From CAZAAW01 sp964483325 (GTDB lineage Bacteria; Pseudomonadota; Alphaproteobacteria; Rhizobiales; Kaistiaceae): 64,000 nt of DNA. Location: contig CAZAAW010000003.1 of NCBI GenBank assembly GCA_964483325.1, positions 113,881-177,880 of the forward strand, given 5' to 3'. Positions 1-8,912 of this stretch are shown here, piece after piece; position 1 is the first letter of the stretch; each line of letters opens with the position of its first letter. A program made the position numbers and the translations under genes. Under the pieces are notes generated by a model. It made no database searches and had not been told where the DNA came from. It saw only the letters and a program-made list of their open reading frames with translations.

Positions 1-482
1 GCGCCCGCTGGATCGACCCCGAAAACTACCACGTCACGCTCCGCTTCGTCGGCGACATAGACCCGCGCACCGCCGACGAGATCGCCGACGCGCTGTCGCA
101 TATCGATCGCAGCGGCTTCACCCTGCGCATCGAGGGGGTCGAAGCCTTCGGCTCGCACAAGCCGCACGCCATCGTCGCCCGCATCGCCGCGTCGCGCGCC
201 CTGGCCGACCTGCAGGCGGAGCAGGAGCGCATCATGCAGCGCCTCGGGCTGCCGGCGGAGACGCGGAAATTCACCCCGCATGTCACGCTGGCGCGCCTGC
301 GCGGCGTCTCGCAGCGCGACGTCGCCACCTATCTCGCCCTGCGCGGCGGCTTCACGACCCGCCCGTTCGAAGTCGACCGTTTCGTGCTCTTCTCCTCCCG
401 CGATTCGGTCGGCGGTGGCCCCTACCTCCTGGAGGAGGCCTATCCGCTGGGGCCGATGGCCTGGCAGGCCGCGGCGGGCTGA
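1..482 (+). CDS. thpR: RNA 2',3'-cyclic phosphodiesterase (ThpR/LigT), 5' partial
   Basis: 2H-phosphoesterase of the ThpR/LigT family. Known members hydrolyse 2',3'-cyclic phosphates on RNA in the cytoplasm. The frame is open from base 3, so the N-terminus is cut off by the window edge. Both catalytic H-x-T-x motifs are visible, each reading HVTL, at about bases 30 and 279, some 83 residues apart as the fold requires. The stop TGA (480-482) overlaps the ATG of the next gene by one base, which indicates translational coupling with the pterin dehydratase. The family assignment is firm. The cellular substrate of bacterial ThpR proteins is not settled. Confidence 0.9.
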   Translation, partial: ARWIDPENYHVTLRFVGDIDPRTADEIADALSHIDRSGFTLRIEGVEAFGSHKPHAIVARIAASRALADLQAEQERIMQRLGLPAETRKFTPHVTLARLRGVSQRDVATYLALRGGFTTRPFEVDRFVLFSSRDSVGGGPYLLEEAYPLGPMAWQAAAG

Positions 483-775
483 TGGCGATCAAGCGCCTTG
501 CCGGCGAAGACCGTGCCGCGGCTCTGTCGCGGCTGCCTCTGTGGCGCGAGGCCGACGGCCGCGACGCCATCACCCGCGTCTTCGAATTCACCGATTTCAG
601 CGCTGCCTTCGGCTTCATGGCGCGGGCGGCGCTGGCGGCCGAGAAGATGGACCACCATCCCGAATGGACAAATGTCTACCGCACTGTGACGGTCGTCCTC
701 TCCACGCATGAGGCAGGCGGCCTGACCGAGCGCGACATTGCGCTTGCCGAAGCCATGGACCGGCTCGCCGCATAG
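482..775 (+). CDS. phhB: 4a-hydroxytetrahydrobiopterin dehydratase (pterin carbinolamine dehydratase)
   Basis: 97-residue protein of the PCD/DCoH family, which dehydrates 4a-hydroxytetrahydropterin made by aromatic amino acid hydroxylases and so recycles the cofactor. The diagnostic segment DHHPEWTNVY, with its paired histidines and downstream Trp, is intact, followed by the THEAGGLTERD block. The length matches the usual 95-105 residues. The ATG overlaps the thpR stop (TGATG). No phenylalanine hydroxylase is visible here, so the partner must lie elsewhere or the protein has another pterin-related role. Confidence 0.93.
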   Translation: MAIKRLAGEDRAAALSRLPLWREADGRDAITRVFEFTDFSAAFGFMARAALAAEKMDHHPEWTNVYRTVTVVLSTHEAGGLTERDIALAEAMDRLAA

Positions 776-874
776 CGGATCGGCTTCTGCGGCGGGAGAT
801 CGACTTGCCGGACAGGCCGTGCAGCCCCAAATTGAAGGCACCCGGCCCCGCCGCCGGGCTTCAGCGGAGGTGGA

Positions 875-1270
875 ATGGCCGAAAAGACGGGGGCCGACGA
901 CATCAAATATGGCGAGATCCTCGGCCCGGAGGACGACGACGTCCGCGAGCAGAAGGTCCGCCGTGGCTTCTGGAAGACCCTGCGCCGCGCCGCCGGGCAC
1001 ATCCCCTTCGCCGACGAGGTCGTCGCGGGCTACTTCGCCGCAACCGACCCGCAGACGCCGGGGCGCGTGCGGACGCTGCTGCTCGGCGCCCTCGCCTATT
1101 TCGTCCTGCCGCTCGACATGATTCCGGACTTCCTCGCCGGCGTCGGCTTCACCGACGACGCCACCGTCCTTCTGGCGACGCTCGCCCTCGTCAGGGCGCA
1201 TATCCGGCCGGAGCATCGCGAGGCGGCGCGGCGCGTCCTCGAAGAGGACGGACCGAAGCCGGCCAACTGA
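875..1270 (+). CDS. YkvA-like DUF1232 protein
   Basis: 131-residue protein with a central DUF1232 (YkvA) domain. A hydrophobic hairpin around residues 66-110 contains the characteristic PLDMIPDFL turn, preceded by a charged N-terminal region. DUF1232 proteins are small and probably membrane-associated; their molecular function is unknown. It follows phhB by about 100 bases on the same strand and is likely in the same transcription unit. The thpR/phhB/DUF1232/IalB/rlmN neighbourhood recurs in Hyphomicrobiales. Confidence 0.85.
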   Translation: MAEKTGADDIKYGEILGPEDDDVREQKVRRGFWKTLRRAAGHIPFADEVVAGYFAATDPQTPGRVRTLLLGALAYFVLPLDMIPDFLAGVGFTDDATVLLATLALVRAHIRPEHREAARRVLEEDGPKPAN

Positions 1271-1384
1271 CGTATCCGTGATGGGGCGGGGAGGGCTGGC
1301 CCGAAGCCACATTGTCGCCCCATTGACGCGCGAACCGACCGGAATGCCTCAACCGACGGCATCCACACGGCCTCACTCCCAGAC

Positions 1385-1402
1385 GGTTACCGAATGGTAA
1401 CC
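1385..1402. promoter_or_regulatory. Perfect inverted repeat, operator-like, upstream of the IalB-family gene
   Basis: GGTTACC (1385-1391) and GGTAACC (1396-1402) form a perfect 7-bp inverted repeat with a 4-base spacer, about 75 bases before the chosen start of the IalB-family gene. The upstream ATG at 1394 falls inside this palindrome, which argues that translation starts at 1478. The half-site GGTTAC also occurs in the putative HxlR operators near 43.6 and 44.6 kb, with a slightly different spacer. The binding protein is unknown. Confidence 0.4.
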
Positions 1403-1477
1403 GGATTGGTTCAAGTTTTCCGCGCCTGGCGGAGATTGCCGAACAGCCGACCCGTGCCTGACACTCGTGGGACGACC

Positions 1478-1981
1478 ATGACGCTACGTTTTTGCTCGAC
1501 CGTCGCCATTCTGGTGGCATCCACCGCGTTTGCTGCCGCCCAGTCGCCGACACGCCTCGGTGCCTTTCGCGACTGGAGCGCCTACACCTATACCGACGGC
1601 GGCAACAAGGTCTGCTACGTCGCCTCGACACCGACCGACACCGCGCCCAAGGGCGTCAATCGCGACCCGATCTATTTCATGATCTCGATCCGGCCGGCCG
1701 ATCAGGTCCAGCACGAGGCGAGCGTCATCATCGGCTATCCGATCAAGGAGAACTCGACCGTCACCGCCACGGTCGACGGACAGGATTTCACCCTGTTCAC
1801 CAAGGATGACGGCGCCTGGGTGCAGAACCCGCAGGACGAGGCGTCGCTGGTGGCGGCCATGCAGAAGGGCCGGACGCTGGTGATCAAGGGAACGTCCCGT
1901 CGCGGCACCGACACCACCGACACCTATTCGCTGTCCGGCGTCACCGCAGCGCTGGAAAGCGCCGGCAAGGAATGCCGCTGA
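1478..1981 (+). CDS. Invasion-associated locus B (IalB) family secreted protein
   Basis: 167-residue exported protein of the IalB family, widespread in Hyphomicrobiales as a periplasmic or outer-membrane-associated protein of unclear biochemical role. A clean signal peptide (MTLRFCSTVAILVASTAFAAA, predicted cleavage after AAA) starts at the internal ATG 1478. The longer frame from 1394 would bury this signal behind 28 residues and starts inside a palindrome. The mature part begins with the typical GAFRDWSAYTY block and carries a late Cys (KECR end) that could pair with the Cys near residue 49. Not evidence of pathogenicity. Confidence 0.8.
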   Translation: MTLRFCSTVAILVASTAFAAAQSPTRLGAFRDWSAYTYTDGGNKVCYVASTPTDTAPKGVNRDPIYFMISIRPADQVQHEASVIIGYPIKENSTVTATVDGQDFTLFTKDDGAWVQNPQDEASLVAAMQKGRTLVIKGTSRRGTDTTDTYSLSGVTAALESAGKECR

Positions 1982-2086
1982 TCGCATCAGGCGGTCGCCG
2001 CGACGCTTGATTTCCGGCCCCGGCGGCCCGACTTTGGGGGCAGCATCGGCTTGCGCTCCGGCGCCTTCCGTGGTGAACCCTCGTTC

Positions 2087-3292
2087 ATGATCCCGACCCA
2101 GACCCTGGCGCCGCCGGCCGCGCCGCGCCCGTTGCCGGAAAAGCCGTCGCTCATCGGCCTGTCGCGCGAGCAGCTCGGCGAGGCGCTGCGCGATATCGGC
2201 GTGCCGCCGGCGCAGCAGCGCATGCGCGCCGCCCAGCTCTGGCACTGGCTCTACCTGCGCGGGGCGACCGATTTCGCCGCCATGAGCAATGTCTCCAAGG
2301 ACATGCGCGCCCGGCTCGCCGAGCACTTTGCCCTGCCCCGTCCGGAAATCGTCACCGAGCAGATCTCCTCCGACGGGACGCGCAAATGGCTTCTGCGCTT
2401 TCCGCCGCGTGGCGCCGGCCGGCCGGTCGAGGTGGAGACGGTCTATATTCCCGAGGAAGGGCGCGGCACGCTCTGCGTTTCGAGCCAGGTCGGCTGCACG
2501 CTCAACTGCTCCTTCTGCCATACCGGCACGCAGAAGATGGTCCGCAATCTGACGGCGGAGGAGATCGTCGGCCAGGTCCTGCTGGCGCGCGAGCGCCTCG
2601 GCGACTTCCCCGACGCGGCGGTGCCGCAGGGCGCCATGGTGCCGGGCGAGGGACGTCTCGTCTCCAACATCGTCATGATGGGGATGGGCGAGCCGCTGTA
2701 CAATTTCGACAACGTCAAGCAGGCGCTGCTAATCGCCGCCGACGGCGACGGGCTCGGCCTGTCGCGCCGCCGCATCACCCTGTCGACCTCCGGCGTCGTG
2801 CCGATGATCCCGCGCACCGGCGAGGAGATCGGCGTCATGCTGGCCATCTCGCTGCACGCGGTGCGGGACGAGCTGCGCGACGAGCTCGTGCCGCTCAACA
2901 AGAAATATCCGATCGCCGAACTGCTGGCCGCCTGCCGCGCCTATCCGGGCCTTTCCAATGCCCGGCGCATCACCTTCGAATATGTGATGCTGAAGGGCAT
3001 CAACGATTCGCTCGCCGATGCCCGCGAGCTGGTGCGGCTGCTGCGCGGCATTCCCGCCAAGATCAACCTGATCCCCTTCAATCCCTGGCCGGGCACGGCC
3101 TATGAATGCTCCGACTGGGAGCAGATCGAGCGCTTTGCCGAGGTCGTCAACCGCGCCGGCTATGCCTCGCCCATCCGCACGCCGCGCGGCCGCGACATCC
3201 TGGCCGCCTGCGGCCAGCTGAAGAGCGAAAGCGAGCGCCTCAGGGCGCGCGAGCGGCTGGCCCTGGAAGCCATGCTGCCGGCCGCCGGCTGA
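2087..3292 (+). CDS. rlmN: 23S rRNA (adenine-2503-C2)/tRNA methyltransferase RlmN
   Basis: Radical SAM enzyme of 401 residues that makes 2-methyladenosine at A2503 of 23S rRNA and, in characterised members, at A37 of some tRNAs. The cluster-binding CX3CX2C motif reads GCTLNCSFC (Cys137, Cys141, Cys144). The methyl-carrier cysteine region lies near the C-terminus (around DILAACGQL), and GMGEPLYNFDN is conserved. ATG 2087 is preferred over the TTG at 2051, which would add 12 residues outside the family consensus. It is followed after 5 bases by a small membrane protein gene, so the two are probably cotranscribed. Confidence 0.95.
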   Translation: MIPTQTLAPPAAPRPLPEKPSLIGLSREQLGEALRDIGVPPAQQRMRAAQLWHWLYLRGATDFAAMSNVSKDMRARLAEHFALPRPEIVTEQISSDGTRKWLLRFPPRGAGRPVEVETVYIPEEGRGTLCVSSQVGCTLNCSFCHTGTQKMVRNLTAEEIVGQVLLARERLGDFPDAAVPQGAMVPGEGRLVSNIVMMGMGEPLYNFDNVKQALLIAADGDGLGLSRRRITLSTSGVVPMIPRTGEEIGVMLAISLHAVRDELRDELVPLNKKYPIAELLAACRAYPGLSNARRITFEYVMLKGINDSLADARELVRLLRGIPAKINLIPFNPWPGTAYECSDWEQIERFAEVVNRAGYASPIRTPRGRDILAACGQLKSESERLRARERLALEAMLPAAG

Positions 3293-3297
3293 GGCGC

Positions 3298-3726
3298 ATG
3301 CGCCTCCTGCTGCGGCTCCTCCTTCTCGTCCCTATCGGCTTCATCCTGGCGGTCGCCATCGCGTCGCTGGTGTGGACCGCCGGCACCCTGTGGGCCTTTC
3401 TCGACCTCAGCGCTGCCGGCTATCTGCTGGCCCTCGCCGCCGTCAACATGCTGCCGGTCGGCTATTACGCACTGATCCCGGCCCTTGTGGCGGTTGCCGT
3501 GGCCGAATGGCAGGGCTGGCGCTCGCCGGCCTTCTGGGGCGGCTACGGCGTGCTGCTCGGCGTCCTGGCGCAAACCTTGCCGTGGCTGGCCTTCGGCCCG
3601 GTGCTGCAGCGCCTTCTCACCTATGGCGCCGCCGGGCTGGCCGGCGGCATCGTCTTCTGGCTTATCGCCGGCCGCCTCGCCGGCACCGGCCATGCCGCGC
3701 CCTTACCGCCCCTCGGCGACCAATAG
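3298..3726 (+). CDS. Hypothetical four-helix membrane protein
   Basis: 142-residue protein with four hydrophobic segments (about residues 5-28, 37-65, 76-100 and 107-130) separated by short polar turns, and a short cytoplasmic-looking tail. No family was recognised. The ATG at 3298 lies 5 bases after the rlmN stop, so the genes are probably translated from one mRNA. Its last 24 bases overlap the 3' end of the convergent LysE-family gene. The longer open frame upstream of 3298 runs inside rlmN and is not coding. Confidence 0.7.
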   Translation: MRLLLRLLLLVPIGFILAVAIASLVWTAGTLWAFLDLSAAGYLLALAAVNMLPVGYYALIPALVAVAVAEWQGWRSPAFWGGYGVLLGVLAQTLPWLAFGPVLQRLLTYGAAGLAGGIVFWLIAGRLAGTGHAAPLPPLGDQ

Positions 3727-4344
3727 GCGAAGGGCGAAGGCCCCCAGCACCGTCGCGAAGAGATAGTCCACCGCCCGCGTCACCTTCGGCGAACGCTTGA
3801 GCAGGCCGGCGATGCGATCGGCGAAAAGGATGAGCCCGACGCAGACCGGAATATTCACCACCGCGAAAATGAGCCCGAGGATCAGGAGCTTGGCCGGAGC
3901 ATGCGGATCGGTCGGCGACACGAATTGCGGCAGGAAGGTCACGTAGAAGATGATGACCTTCGGATTGAGCAGGTCGATGGCGAGACCCTTGAGATAGACC
4001 GACCCAAGCCTTTCGCGCGTCCCGCCCTTCTGCAGCGACAGCGACGAGCCTTTGCGAATGGCGTCGAAGGCGAGCCAGGCGAGATAGCCGGCGCCGACGA
4101 TCTTCAGGATCGTGAAGGCGGTGGTCGAGGCGGCAAGCAGGGCCGAGAGGCCGACCGCCACCAGGCAGCTATGGATGATGACGCCAGTATTGGCGCCGGC
4201 AAAGGCGGCGAGACCGGCAGCCCGCGACTGGCTGACCGTCTTGCCGAGAAAGAGCGTCATGTCCGGCCCCGGCGTCAGGCCGAGGATGATCGAGGCCAGC
4301 GCAAAGGTGGCAAGCACAGGCAGGGTAGGCAGAAAATCGGGCAT
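3703..4344 (-). CDS. LysE/RhtB family amino-acid exporter
   Basis: 213-residue inner-membrane transporter of the LysE/RhtB (threonine/homoserine efflux) family. The N-terminal signature with LTPGPDM after the first hydrophobic segment is present, followed by five or six membrane helices and the LLNPKVIIFYVTFLPQF block typical of RhtB. ATG 4344 is chosen; the extra 23 upstream residues are polar and unlike the family. The 3' end overlaps the convergent membrane protein gene by 24 bases. The substrate cannot be read from sequence; amino acids or derivatives are likely. Confidence 0.9.
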   Translation of the reverse strand: MPDFLPTLPVLATFALASIILGLTPGPDMTLFLGKTVSQSRAAGLAAFAGANTGVIIHSCLVAVGLSALLAASTTAFTILKIVGAGYLAWLAFDAIRKGSSLSLQKGGTRERLGSVYLKGLAIDLLNPKVIIFYVTFLPQFVSPTDPHAPAKLLILGLIFAVVNIPVCVGLILFADRIAGLLKRSPKVTRAVDYLFATVLGAFALRLLVAEGR

Positions 4345-4457
4345 GTGGGGAACTTCGGCCGGAGGCGGAGCGCACATTAGCCGAACTCCGGCGGCGGCAC
4401 AGCACCTTCCCACACGGCCCGGCCTCCGCTATCCCGCCCTGACAGGGAGGAGCGGTC

Positions 4458-5300
4458 GTGCAGGTTCGGGACATATCGCTGCGCTGGATCGGGCCGGCCA
4501 TCAGGCGGGCGCCGCTTCCCTGGCTCCTCGGCGCCATCGCCGTCGTGTCGATGCTCTTCCTGGCGCTGCCGGGCCTCGATACCGGCTTTTCCAGCCTCTT
4601 CTATGCGCCGGGCTATGGCGGCTTTCCGGCCTCGATCATCCCGGCGCTGATCCTGCTGCGCGATACCTCGCGCATCGTCCTGTGGCTGGTCGGCGCGCTG
4701 CTGCTTGGCTGCCTCATCGTCAAGCTGGCGCTGCCGCGCCGGCCCACACCGATCGCGCCGGCAGCGATCCTGTTTCTCGTCGTCAGCCTGGCGCTCGGGC
4801 CGGGCCTCCTCGTCAACACAGTCCTGAAGGACAATTGGGGACGGCCACGTCCGGTCGAGGTCACGCAGTTCGGCGGCACCTCACCCTATGTTCCGGTCTG
4901 GGAGATCAGCGACGCCTGCCCGTCCAACTGTTCGTTCGTATCGGGCGAAGCCTCGTCCGGCATCTGGCTGACCGCCCTTGCCGTCGTCGCGCCGGCCGGC
5001 TGGCGGCGGCGCACATTGAAGGCAGCACTCGCCTATGCCGCGGCGCTGTCGCTCAACCGCATCGCCTTCGGCGGGCACTTCCTTTCCGACGTGCTGCTGG
5101 CCTGGCTGCTGACCCTTGTGGTCATCGTCCTCTGCCGCGACATCCTGCTGCGGCACCCGCCGTCCTGGCTTCGCAACGAGCGGCTGGAACAGGGCCTGAC
5201 GGCTCTCGGGCTGGCCTTGCGCGCCCTGCCCGGCCGGCTCAGGCGCGACGGGCGCGGCGCATCGCCCGGCGCGGCGCAGGACGAGGCGGAAGGACGATAA
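4458..5300 (+). CDS. PAP2-family membrane phosphatase
   Basis: 280-residue integral membrane phosphatase of the PAP2 superfamily, in which members dephosphorylate lipid phosphates such as lipid A, undecaprenyl diphosphate or phosphatidylglycerol phosphate. The first motif KX6RP is intact (Lys124, Arg131-Pro132). The second motif reads SFVSGEASSG, with Glu where the canonical PSGH has His. The third reads NRIAFGGHFLSD (R-x5-H-x3-D). About six membrane helices flank the motifs. The 3' end overlaps a possible 34-codon minus-strand ORF. Substrate assignment (for example an LpxE/LpxF-like role) would be inference. Confidence 0.85.
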   Translation: MQVRDISLRWIGPAIRRAPLPWLLGAIAVVSMLFLALPGLDTGFSSLFYAPGYGGFPASIIPALILLRDTSRIVLWLVGALLLGCLIVKLALPRRPTPIAPAAILFLVVSLALGPGLLVNTVLKDNWGRPRPVEVTQFGGTSPYVPVWEISDACPSNCSFVSGEASSGIWLTALAVVAPAGWRRRTLKAALAYAAALSLNRIAFGGHFLSDVLLAWLLTLVVIVLCRDILLRHPPSWLRNERLEQGLTALGLALRALPGRLRRDGRGASPGAAQDEAEGR

Positions 5301-5343
5301 GCGCCATCATGGCGGCGAAGGCGGCGAGCAGCGGGTACGACAT
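5239..5343 (-). CDS. Possible small membrane peptide (34 codons), doubtful
   Basis: Short ORF antisense to the end of the PAP2 gene. It starts at ATG 5343 behind a good ribosome-binding sequence (AGGAG, 7 bases before the start) and encodes a hydrophobic stretch of about 19 residues followed by an arginine-rich tail. That layout, one transmembrane segment plus a positive tail, is seen in real small proteins, but the C-terminal part is forced by the sense-strand coding. No homologue was recognised. Confidence 0.25.
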   Translation of the reverse strand: MSYPLLAAFAAMMALIVLPPRPAPRRAMRRARRA

Positions 5344-5470
5344 CGCGGATCTCCTGGCGGACGGTTTGGCGGGCGGTTGCCACGAGGCGGACCTTCGCTG
5401 CCGCGGCCTGAACCGGGCTTGAGGCGGCCCTTCAGGCACCGTTCATCGCCCCGTTCCGACATCCGTGATT

Positions 5471-5497
5471 TTGCCAATCCGGCCGGTTGGGCTACAA
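5471..5497 (+). promoter_or_regulatory. Possible promoter of the DD-carboxypeptidase gene
   Basis: TTGCCA (5471-5476) and CTACAA (5492-5497), separated by 15 bases, resemble a housekeeping -35/-10 pair and sit about 50 bases before the GTG at 5546. If used, the upstream GTG at 5465 could not be transcribed, which supports the shorter start. Confidence 0.3.
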
Positions 5498-5545
5498 AGG
5501 CGGCACGTCCGAGGCTGGGCCATCCCGATTCCTGACGAGCTGCCG

Positions 5546-6705
5546 GTGCCGAAGCGCTCCCTCGCCGCCTTTCTGATCCTTTTATCGGTCGTCCTGCTGC
5601 GCCCGGCCTATGCCGGCACCGACGGGCCGTTCCTGCTGTTCAATGCCGACACCGGCGCCGTGCTGGCGGAAAACCGTTCCGGCGAATCCTGGTACGCCGC
5701 ATCGCTGACCAAGCTGATGACCGCCTACCTCACGTTCAAGGCGCTGCGGGACGGGCGGCTGTCCCCCACATCGCCGGTGGTGATCAGCGCCAACGCCCTT
5801 TCCGAGCCGCCGGCCAAGATGGGCTACCGGGTCGGCACGGTTCTGACGATCGACAACGCCCTCAAGATGATGCTGGTCAAGTCGGCCAACGACATCGCCG
5901 TGGCGGTCGCCGAGACAGTCGGCGGCAGCGAGGCCGGCTTCGTGGCGATGATGAACCAGGAAGCCGCCCGGCTCGGCATGACGTCGACGCGCTACATCAA
6001 CCCGAACGGCCTGCCGGGCGAAGGCCAGTGGACCAATGCCCGCGACCTCGCCGTGCTGGCCCGCGCCGTCTGGCTCGAGTTCCCGGAATACCGGCCGCTG
6101 TTCGGCATTCCCGCCATCCAGGCCGGCAAGCGCGTGCTGCGTTCACCGAACACACTGCTGGAGCGCTACCAGGGCGCCAACGGCATGAAGACCGGCTTCA
6201 TCTGCGCCTCCGGCTACAATGTCGTCGCCAGCGCCTCGCGCGGCGGCCAGACGATGATCGCCGTGGTGCTGGGCGAGCGCACGGCGATGAGCCGCGCCGA
6301 GACGGCGGCCGAGCTCCTCAACCGCGGCTTCGCGACCTGGCAGGTCGTGGCGCGGGTCCGGCAGACGCTCGATACATTTTCACCGGCGCGGCGCCTGTCG
6401 GCAGCGCCGGCCGACATCCGCGATCTCGTCTGCGGCAAAGGCCATGGCGGCGAGAGCGAGGACGGCGACATTTCGGCCACAACAACCGCGAATTCCGCCC
6501 TCGGACCGCGCGTCGTGACGATGGCGCCGGTGAAGGTCTTCACCGGCGGCGCCGACCCGGCGCCGCGGCGCGTCGCCGACGTGCCCCTGCCGCGGCCGCG
6601 GCCACGCCTGGAGGCCACCGCCGACGTAGCGCCGGCCTTCGCGCCGGCCGGGCCCGTCGCCGTCGACCCGCTCGACCTCATGGCGCCGCTACCGCGCGCC
6701 CGACC

Positions 6706-6709
<4 letters not shown>
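5546..6709 (+). CDS. D-alanyl-D-alanine carboxypeptidase (S11, low-molecular-weight PBP)
   Basis: 387-residue exported serine carboxypeptidase that trims the terminal D-Ala from peptidoglycan stem peptides. The GTG start gives a clear signal peptide ending RPAYA. All three active-site motifs are present: SLTK (Ser53, Lys56), SAN (Ser113-Asn115) and KTG (Lys215-Gly217). The last 150 residues are proline- and alanine-rich with low complexity in place of a compact C-terminal beta domain plus amphipathic anchor, so membrane attachment may differ from E. coli DacA/DacC. The stop overlaps the start of the G3E GTPase gene (GTGA). Confidence 0.9.
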
Positions 6710-7914
<1,205 letters not shown>

Positions 7915-7930
7915 CCGCGCTCGACCAGCC

Positions 7931-8018
7931 GTAGCGTGGGCATGCGCGAAGCGCTTGCCCACGCGGACGAAATTCACCGATGGCCGCGTGGGCAAGGCTT
8001 CGCCATGCCCACCCTACG
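7931..8018. repeat. REP-like palindromic repeat, two inverted units
   Basis: Two oppositely oriented units lie between convergent genes. The first pairs GCGTGGGCATGCGC (7934-7947) with GCGCTTGCCCACGC (7951-7964). The second pairs GTGGGCAAGGC (7988-7998) with GCCATGCCCAC (8002-8012). The outer borders read GTAGCGTGGGCA and TGCCCACCCTACG. The same element recurs at 42503-42596 and, as one unit, at 59561-59593. The right border supplies the TAG stop of tusA. Confidence 0.8.
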
Positions 8019-8259
8019 CGCGCTCGACTAAGAAGCGCAGGGCGACGCCATCCTGCGCCTGAGCAATCAGCCGATGTCCGGACTCATTGCAGAAATGCGG
8101 CAGGTCGATCGCCGCCATCGGATCGGTGGCGATGACAATCAGCCGCTGCCCCGGCGCCATGCCGAGCAGCGCCTTGCGCGCCTTCAGCACCGGCAGCGGG
8201 CAGGCAAGGCCGCTGGTATCCAGCGTCCGGTCGGCTGCCCAGGCCGGCGCGTCGCTCAT
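8014..8259 (-). CDS. tusA: TusA-family sulfurtransferase/sulfur carrier
   Basis: 81-residue TusA/SirA-like protein. The family carries persulfide sulfur on a conserved cysteine for tRNA thiolation and other sulfur-transfer routes. The N-terminal CPLP motif (Cys20-Pro-Leu-Pro) is intact and the size is typical. The start overlaps the CAP lipoprotein stop by 4 bases (ATGA), so the two are translationally coupled. The stop codon TAG lies within the border of the palindromic repeat, so the last residues or the stop may have been remodelled by repeat insertion. Confidence 0.9.
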   Translation of the reverse strand: MSDAPAWAADRTLDTSGLACPLPVLKARKALLGMAPGQRLIVIATDPMAAIDLPHFCNESGHRLIAQAQDGVALRFLVERA

Positions 8260-8849
8260 CGCGGCAGCGGCGCCCCGCCAATGGTGACATCGACGCGCGG
8301 CCCGGCATTCGGCCCCTCGCGGCGCCGGTCGCGCGGCTCCGATGGCTTCGCCAGCACCATCGACCAGAACACCTTGTACTTGCTGCCCGGCGCATAGGCG
8401 GTGGCAATGCCCATGCGGGTCACGCCATCGCGCAGCATGTTGGCGCGATGCTCCGGCGAGTCGCGCCAGCCGGAAAACGCCTCGGCCAGCGTGCGGTAGC
8501 CGGCGCCGATATTCTCCACCGCGATATCCGCCTCGTAGCCGGCCCGCAGCAGCCGCGACGAAAAGCGGCCGTCCAGCGAATGGCTGACCCGGTCGGCGCG
8601 CGCCATGGCGTCGGCCTGGGCCTGTGCGATCGCGTTGAGATTGGCGTCGACCACCACCGGGCCGAGGCCGTTATTGGCGCGAAAGCCCGACACCATGCTG
8701 GCCGCCATCGCCGCATCGACGGCGATCGCCTCGCTCTCCAGACGCTCGTAGAAGGACGGCAGGATGCTGACGTCACCGCCCTTGCTCATGCAGCCGGCGA
8801 CAAACAGCGGCAGCGCTGCCGCGGCCGTGAGGCGGAAGGCAATATGCAT
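8256..8849 (-). CDS. CAP/SCP-domain lipoprotein
   Basis: 197-residue exported protein with a lipoprotein signal: hydrophobic stretch and lipobox FVAGC, with Cys20 as the lipid-bearing residue. The remainder is a CAP (SCP/PR-1) domain: the NNGLGPVVVDANLN and AQADAMARADRVSHS blocks, a VENIGAGY segment, and SPEHRANML with the conserved His. Bacterial CAP-domain proteins are secreted or surface-exposed and of mostly unknown function. It is the first gene of a two-gene unit with tusA; no functional link between the two is known. Confidence 0.88.
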   Translation of the reverse strand: MHIAFRLTAAAALPLFVAGCMSKGGDVSILPSFYERLESEAIAVDAAMAASMVSGFRANNGLGPVVVDANLNAIAQAQADAMARADRVSHSLDGRFSSRLLRAGYEADIAVENIGAGYRTLAEAFSGWRDSPEHRANMLRDGVTRMGIATAYAPGSKYKVFWSMVLAKPSEPRDRRREGPNAGPRVDVTIGGAPLPR

Positions 8850-8912
8850 GGAGAACTCCGCGCCGCAGCGCGTCCCTGAAGAGGCGGCCCCTGCCCAGGC
8901 GCGTTCTAGCAG

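Noticed and set aside
1394..1477. 28-residue N-terminal extension of the IalB-family protein
   Set aside because: Start lies within a palindrome, and the extension would mask a clear signal peptide.
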